NCBI GenBank assembly: GCA_017456805.1
Contig: JAFTIQ010000054.1
Location: forward strand, 1-38,024
Direction of reading: 5' to 3'
From: Lentisphaeria bacterium
GTDB taxonomy: Bacteria > Verrucomicrobiota > Lentisphaeria > Victivallales > UBA1829
DNA length: 38,024 nucleotides
In this document: positions 34,661 through 38,024 of the stretch, in pieces
Layout: the number at the start of each line of letters is the position of its first letter
Numbering within the stretch: position 1 is the stretch's first letter
The notes under the pieces: model-generated
The model's database searches: none
The model's input: the letters and a program-made list of their open reading frames with translations, nothing else
Told to the model about the DNA's origin: nothing
Made by a program: the position numbers and the translations under genes

Positions 34661-34703
34661 AAAACGGCAGTTCCTTCAAATTGGAGAAACTGCCGTTTTT
34701 TTT
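34661..34703. terminator. Bidirectional intrinsic terminator
   Basis: AAAACGGCAGTT (34661-34672) pairs perfectly with AACTGCCGTTTT (34688-34699). Eight T follow on the plus strand and five on the minus strand. It separates the convergent GH2 gene and the glnS operon. Confidence 0.92.
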
Positions 34704-34719
34704 ATTGCTGAAAATCAGA

Positions 34720-35424
34720 TCAATTTCTTCTGCCGCCGAAAATCCGGAGCAGATAAAGCAACAGGTTGACGAAGTCGAGATAGAGCGTCAAAGCACCGAT
34801 AATGGCAACTTTCCGGGTGACCTCAGCCCCGTAACCTTCGGTTTCCATGCAAAGACGTTTGATATTCTGAACGTCGTACGCCGTCAAACCGGTGAAAATC
34901 AGAACCCCTGCATAAGTGCAGATCCAATAAAGCGTGGAACTGTGCAGGAAGATATTCACAATAGATGCAATGATCAGCCCGACCAACGCCATCAGGAGGA
35001 TCGATCCCATCTTGGAAAGATCCAGTTTGGCAACGGTTCCAAGGAACGCCATTGCAGCAAAAGTTCCAGCTGTTACAAGGAATGTCAGTACAATGGATTC
35101 ATGAGTGTACGCAAGGAAAATAAACCCGAGAGTGATCCCGTTGAGGGCGGCATAGGCAACAAATAAAGCCGTTGCCACCGCAGCAGAAAGTTTATTGATC
35201 GCGGCACTGATAACCATTACAAGAATAAATTCCGCAATGACCAGCACCCAGAAAGTTCCGCCGGTCAACAGCGCTTTTGTGAGATTGGGAGTCGTTCCGA
35301 CAAGCCATGCGCAAAGACCGCTCAGAACGAGTGCAAGAGTCATCCAGCCGTAAACACCAAGCATCGCATATTGGAGTGATGCCCCGGACTGGTTCTGATC
35401 AACTGATAATCCATCACGATACAT
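34720..35424 (-). CDS. Bax inhibitor-1 / YccA family membrane protein
   Basis: The 234-residue inner-membrane protein has about seven hydrophobic helices and the family pattern, including YAALNGITLGFIF in the middle and FTGLTAYDVQNIKRL near the end, followed by LTLYLDFVNLLLYLLRIFG. In other organisms this family (UPF0005) forms pH-sensitive calcium leak channels or interacts with FtsH; the role here is unknown. A GGAGG site precedes the ATG. It is the third gene of the glnS operon, 14 nt after the MBL hydrolase gene. Confidence 0.9.
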   Translation of the reverse strand: MYRDGLSVDQNQSGASLQYAMLGVYGWMTLALVLSGLCAWLVGTTPNLTKALLTGGTFWVLVIAEFILVMVISAAINKLSAAVATALFVAYAALNGITLGFIFLAYTHESIVLTFLVTAGTFAAMAFLGTVAKLDLSKMGSILLMALVGLIIASIVNIFLHSSTLYWICTYAGVLIFTGLTAYDVQNIKRLCMETEGYGAEVTRKVAIIGALTLYLDFVNLLLYLLRIFGGRRN

Positions 35425-35438
35425 AAATCATTCCCTCC

Positions 35439-36068
35439 TTACCTTAAAAATTGATTGAATTGTTTTTCGATTTGAATGGTTGTTTCTTCTCCGTGACCGG
35501 GGAAAACCCGGGTTGCATCCGGCAGCGGGAAAAGCGCACTCCGGATGGAACCGATCAGATCTTCATGCTCGCCGGAACCGGGAAGATCCGTTCTGCCGAC
35601 AGATCCGGAAAACAGGGTATCTCCAGTGAAAACGCCATTGAGTTCCGGGAAATAATAGCAGACTCCGCCAAAGGTATGTCCCGGAGTTTCAATCACTTTA
35701 AAATCTCCGTTTTCCGGCGGCGGCCAAGCAGTTTCGGGCAGATCCTGTGCCGCAGGCATGATGGGCAGCAATGCATTGGCAGGACTCAGATACAAAGGTT
35801 TATCATCGGGATGAAGATAGACTTTCCCGAAGTTCAACACTTTGTTCAGCTCGCCCAATGCGGAAATATGATCCACATGCGCATGAGTCAGCATCACCTG
35901 ATAACTGCTTGCGTTGAAGCGTTCCACCTGTTTCAGGATCTTCTCCGGACTTCCGCCCGGATCAATGATATAAAGAATCCCATCCTGTTTGGGGTACACC
36001 AGATAACAGTTCACATCCAGCAGTCCCACAGGGAATGAGAGGATTTCCGGAGCGTTCCGGTACGTCAT
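35439..36068 (-). CDS. MBL-fold metallo-hydrolase, glyoxalase II-like
   Basis: The 209-residue cytoplasmic hydrolase has the metallo-beta-lactamase motif THAHVDH (H62, H64, D66, H67), then ETPGHT (H131), FTGDTLF (D150) and FPGHGEET (H192), completing a two-metal site. Size and motif order match the short YcbL-like glyoxalase II group, which hydrolyse thioesters such as S-lactoylglutathione. The C-terminal glutathione-binding domain of classical GloB is missing. It starts 15 nt after glnS with GGGAGAAG as ribosome site. Substrate uncertain. Confidence 0.9.
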   Translation of the reverse strand: MTYRNAPEILSFPVGLLDVNCYLVYPKQDGILYIIDPGGSPEKILKQVERFNASSYQVMLTHAHVDHISALGELNKVLNFGKVYLHPDDKPLYLSPANALLPIMPAAQDLPETAWPPPENGDFKVIETPGHTFGGVCYYFPELNGVFTGDTLFSGSVGRTDLPGSGEHEDLIGSIRSALFPLPDATRVFPGHGEETTIQIEKQFNQFLR

Positions 36069-36083
36069 AACATCTTCTCCCGA

Positions 36084-37772
36084 TCAATTCTTTGCCGCAA
36101 TTTTCTGCCAGGAATCTTTCAACTGGACAGTACGGTTAAAGACAGGCTTTCCGGCAGAATGTTCCTTGGAATCCGCACAGAAATAACCGGTTCTTTCAAA
36201 CTGAACTTTGGTTCCGGCTTCCACGGCTGCCAATGCAGGTTCCGCATAGCAGGTGACGGTTTTCAGAGATTCCGGGTTCAGATAGTTCCGGTAATCTTCC
36301 CCTTCAGGGATCGCACCGACATCTTCCACAAGGAACAGTCTGTCATAGAGTCTTGCTTCTGCAGGAACCGCTTTTTCGGCGGAAACCCAGTGGATCGTTC
36401 CTTTGACTTTCCGTCCGTCAGGAGCATTTCCGCCCCTGGTCGCAGGATCGTAAGTACAATGAACAGCAACGATATTTCCTTCCGCATCCTTTTCGACAGA
36501 GGTGCAGGTGATGAAATAAGCATAACGGAGGCGGACTTCTTTTCCGGGTGCAAGGCGGTGGAACTTGTTCATGGGAACTTCCATGAAGTCGCTCTTTTCG
36601 ATCCAGAGTTCTTTTGTGAAGGGAACCTGACGGGTTCCGGCTTCCGGATCTTCCGGATTGTTGATCGCTTCCATGTATTCGACCTGACCTTCGGGATAAT
36701 TGTCAATGACCACCTTGAGGGGATCCATAACAGCCATGAACCGGGCAGCGCGTTTGTTCAGATCCTCGCGGATGCAATATTCCAGCAATACAATATCACT
36801 CATACCGTCGAATTTGGTCACTCCGATTCTGTCGCAGAAATCGCGGATCGCTTCCGGGGTCACACCGCGGCGGCGCAATCCGGAAACAGTCGGCATACGG
36901 GGATCATCCCAACCGGAAACACGGTTTTCTTTGACAAGTTCCAGCAGTTTCCGTTTGCTCATGACGGTATAGTTCAAGTTCAAGCGGGCAAATTCGATCT
37001 GCTGCGGATGGCAGGGCATATCCAGCGCATCCAGGAACCAATCGTAAAGCGGACGGTGAATCTCAAATTCCAGAGTACAGATGGAGTGGGTGATCCCCTC
37101 CACAGAATCTTCCAGACAGTGTGCGAAGTCGTACAGAGGATAGATGCACCATTTGTCACCGGTTCTGTGATGGGAAGCATGACGGATCCGGTAAATGGCA
37201 GGGTCGCGCATGTGCATATTGGGAGATGCCATATCGATTTTTGCACGGAGCACATAAGCGCCGTCTTCAAATTCGCCGGCTTTCATACGGCGGAACAGAT
37301 CAAGGCTTTCCTCCACGGGACGGTTCCGGTTGGGAGATTCTTTTCCCGGCTCGGTGAGATTTCCCTTGTATGCTTTGAATTCGTCTTCGGTCAAATCGCA
37401 AACATAAGCCTTGTCGCGGCGGATCAATTCTTCGGCACATTCATACATCTTGTCGAAGTAATCGGAAGCAAAGAACATTTTGTCTTTCCAATCCGCGCCC
37501 AGCCACTTTACGTCTTCCATAATGGATTCCACATATTCCGTATCCTCCTTGGTGGGGTTGGTATCATCAAAGCGGAGATGGAAGGTTCCGTTATAGCGTT
37601 GAGCTGTACCATAGTTCAGGCAAATGGATTTTGCATGTCCGATATGCAGATATCCGTTGGGTTCCGGAGGGAAACGGGTAACGACTTTTCCGCCGTTTTT
37701 ACCGACGGCAAGGTCGGAATCAATGATTTCTGTAATAAAATTTGATTTTTTGACTTCTTCGGGAGTTTCCAT
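36084..37772 (-). CDS. glnS: Glutamine-tRNA ligase
   Basis: The class I synthetase charges tRNA-Gln with glutamine directly. The ATG at 37772 has GGAGAA before it and gives 562 residues, close to the E. coli length; an upstream in-frame ATG lies in the promoter. Seen are [19 protein letters not shown] (HIGH at 43-46), [21 protein letters not shown] and the KMSKS equivalent VMSKRK (MSK 271-273), then the two C-terminal beta-barrel domains with FYMEVP-like DFMEVP and [13 protein letters not shown]. GlnRS in bacteria was acquired from eukaryotes in known cases, so this lineage does not depend only on the GatCAB route. Confidence 0.96.
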   Translation of the reverse strand: METPEEVKKSNFITEIIDSDLAVGKNGGKVVTRFPPEPNGYLHIGHAKSICLNYGTAQRYNGTFHLRFDDTNPTKEDTEYVESIMEDVKWLGADWKDKMFFASDYFDKMYECAEELIRRDKAYVCDLTEDEFKAYKGNLTEPGKESPNRNRPVEESLDLFRRMKAGEFEDGAYVLRAKIDMASPNMHMRDPAIYRIRHASHHRTGDKWCIYPLYDFAHCLEDSVEGITHSICTLEFEIHRPLYDWFLDALDMPCHPQQIEFARLNLNYTVMSKRKLLELVKENRVSGWDDPRMPTVSGLRRRGVTPEAIRDFCDRIGVTKFDGMSDIVLLEYCIREDLNKRAARFMAVMDPLKVVIDNYPEGQVEYMEAINNPEDPEAGTRQVPFTKELWIEKSDFMEVPMNKFHRLAPGKEVRLRYAYFITCTSVEKDAEGNIVAVHCTYDPATRGGNAPDGRKVKGTIHWVSAEKAVPAEARLYDRLFLVEDVGAIPEGEDYRNYLNPESLKTVTCYAEPALAAVEAGTKVQFERTGYFCADSKEHSAGKPVFNRTVQLKDSWQKIAAKN

Positions 37773-37805
37773 GATTCCAGTTTCTCCAATTCGTTTTGGT
37801 TTGCT

Positions 37806-37849
37806 TATATTACTCCACGTAATATACAGCACACTGTTTCATTATTCAA
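37806..37849 (-). promoter_or_regulatory. glnS operon promoter with palindrome over the -10
   Basis: On the minus strand TTGAAT (37849-37844), 17 nt, TATATT (37826-37821). A perfect 8-bp inverted repeat, TATATTAC (37806-37813) and GTAATATA (37819-37826) with 5 nt between, covers the -10 and start point. It may be an operator or a 5'-UTR hairpin. Confidence 0.6.
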
Positions 37850-37925
37850 AGAAAAAACTGGAAAAATCAAGGATTTTTTTCGGTTGTCAATTGAAAAAGT
37901 AAATGCACAGGGAAAAAAGTATTTA

Positions 37926-37999
37926 GTGCGTTAAGTCTTACAAAAAGAAAAAGTGCATTAAGTCCTACAAACAAATCTTTGTGCATTAAGTATTGCAAA
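37926..37999. repeat. Three 19-bp direct repeats spaced 27-28 bp
   Basis: GTGCGTTAAGTCTTACAAA (37926-37944), GTGCATTAAGTCCTACAAA (37953-37971) and GTGCATTAAGTATTGCAAA (37981-37999) agree at 14 of 19 positions across all three. A-rich or T-rich 8-9 nt gaps separate them. They lie about 75 bp beyond the glnS promoter, at the window edge, so the array may continue. Candidate tandem protein-binding sites or iterons; no partner gene is visible. Confidence 0.7.
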
Positions 38000-38024
38000 G
38001 GGTAGAAAAATCAGAATGAAGATA

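Noticed and set aside
37926..37999. Direct repeats as a CRISPR array
   Set aside because: Gaps are only 8-9 nt, the repeats vary, and no cas gene is present.
38016..38024. A possible gene start ATGAAGATA at the right edge
   Set aside because: Only three codons are visible and there is no clear ribosome site, so it cannot be supported.
1..38024. Very frequent TTCCGG/CCGGAA hexamers on both strands, possibly a modification or uptake motif
   Set aside because: They fall mostly in coding sequence and follow from preferred codon pairs (TCC-GGA, CCG-GAA, TTC-CGG); no enrichment in intergenic DNA is apparent by eye.

Overview
The window looks like a chromosomal segment of a Lentisphaerota (Victivallales-type) bacterium with moderate GC. 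The main clue is three secreted pseudopilin-like proteins. Each has an N-terminal FTLIELLVV type IV pilin helix, the AREKGR(A/S)ASC segment and the C-terminal H-X9-DG motif, a class I recall as massively expanded in Lentisphaerae and Planctomycetes. The assignment to phylum is inference.

Region 1 (1-8700): a GntR/LacI-type regulator with a palindrome on its own promoter, then a likely operon: pseudopilin, TIM-barrel sugar isomerase/epimerase, secreted two-discoidin DUF4091/GH123-like protein, and cytoplasmic GH38-like alpha-mannosidase relative, closed by a strong intrinsic terminator. Region 2 (8700-18300) is mostly housekeeping: an unidentified structured RNA with alternative folds ahead of an 89-residue ORFan; on the minus strand maeB, panC and a lipoprotein; on the plus strand purD, a lipoprotein and a znuABC-type metal importer; then thiD and a cell-wall amidase on the minus strand.

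Region 3 (18300-31950): a second GntR/LacI-type regulator diverges from a pseudopilin / secreted protein / CBM9-TIM-barrel glycosidase operon. A second operon follows (secreted small protein, paralogous glycosidase, pseudopilin, 1197-residue multidomain glycosidase). Their promoters share one geometry: near-identical TGGGTCAA sites flank a perfect TTGACA-17-TATAAT promoter at the same distances, 91 bp apart. The upstream site at the first operon also carries the -35 of the regulator's own divergent promoter. This looks like a local two-operator repression-loop regulon.

Region 4 (31950-34700): an AraC-type regulator and a GH2 glycosidase, transcribed divergently from overlapping -10 elements. 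Region 5 (34700-38024): the minus-strand operon glnS, MBL-fold hydrolase, Bax-inhibitor-1-like membrane protein, with a palindrome over its promoter; the window ends in three 19-bp direct repeats spaced 27-28 bp.

Taken together, the accessory parts are glycan-degradation loci in which each regulator sits beside secreted and cytoplasmic glycosidases and, in three of four cases, a pseudopilin. No sugar transporter is encoded in any of them, so uptake must come from elsewhere. I saw no tRNA, rRNA, CRISPR array or intact transposase.
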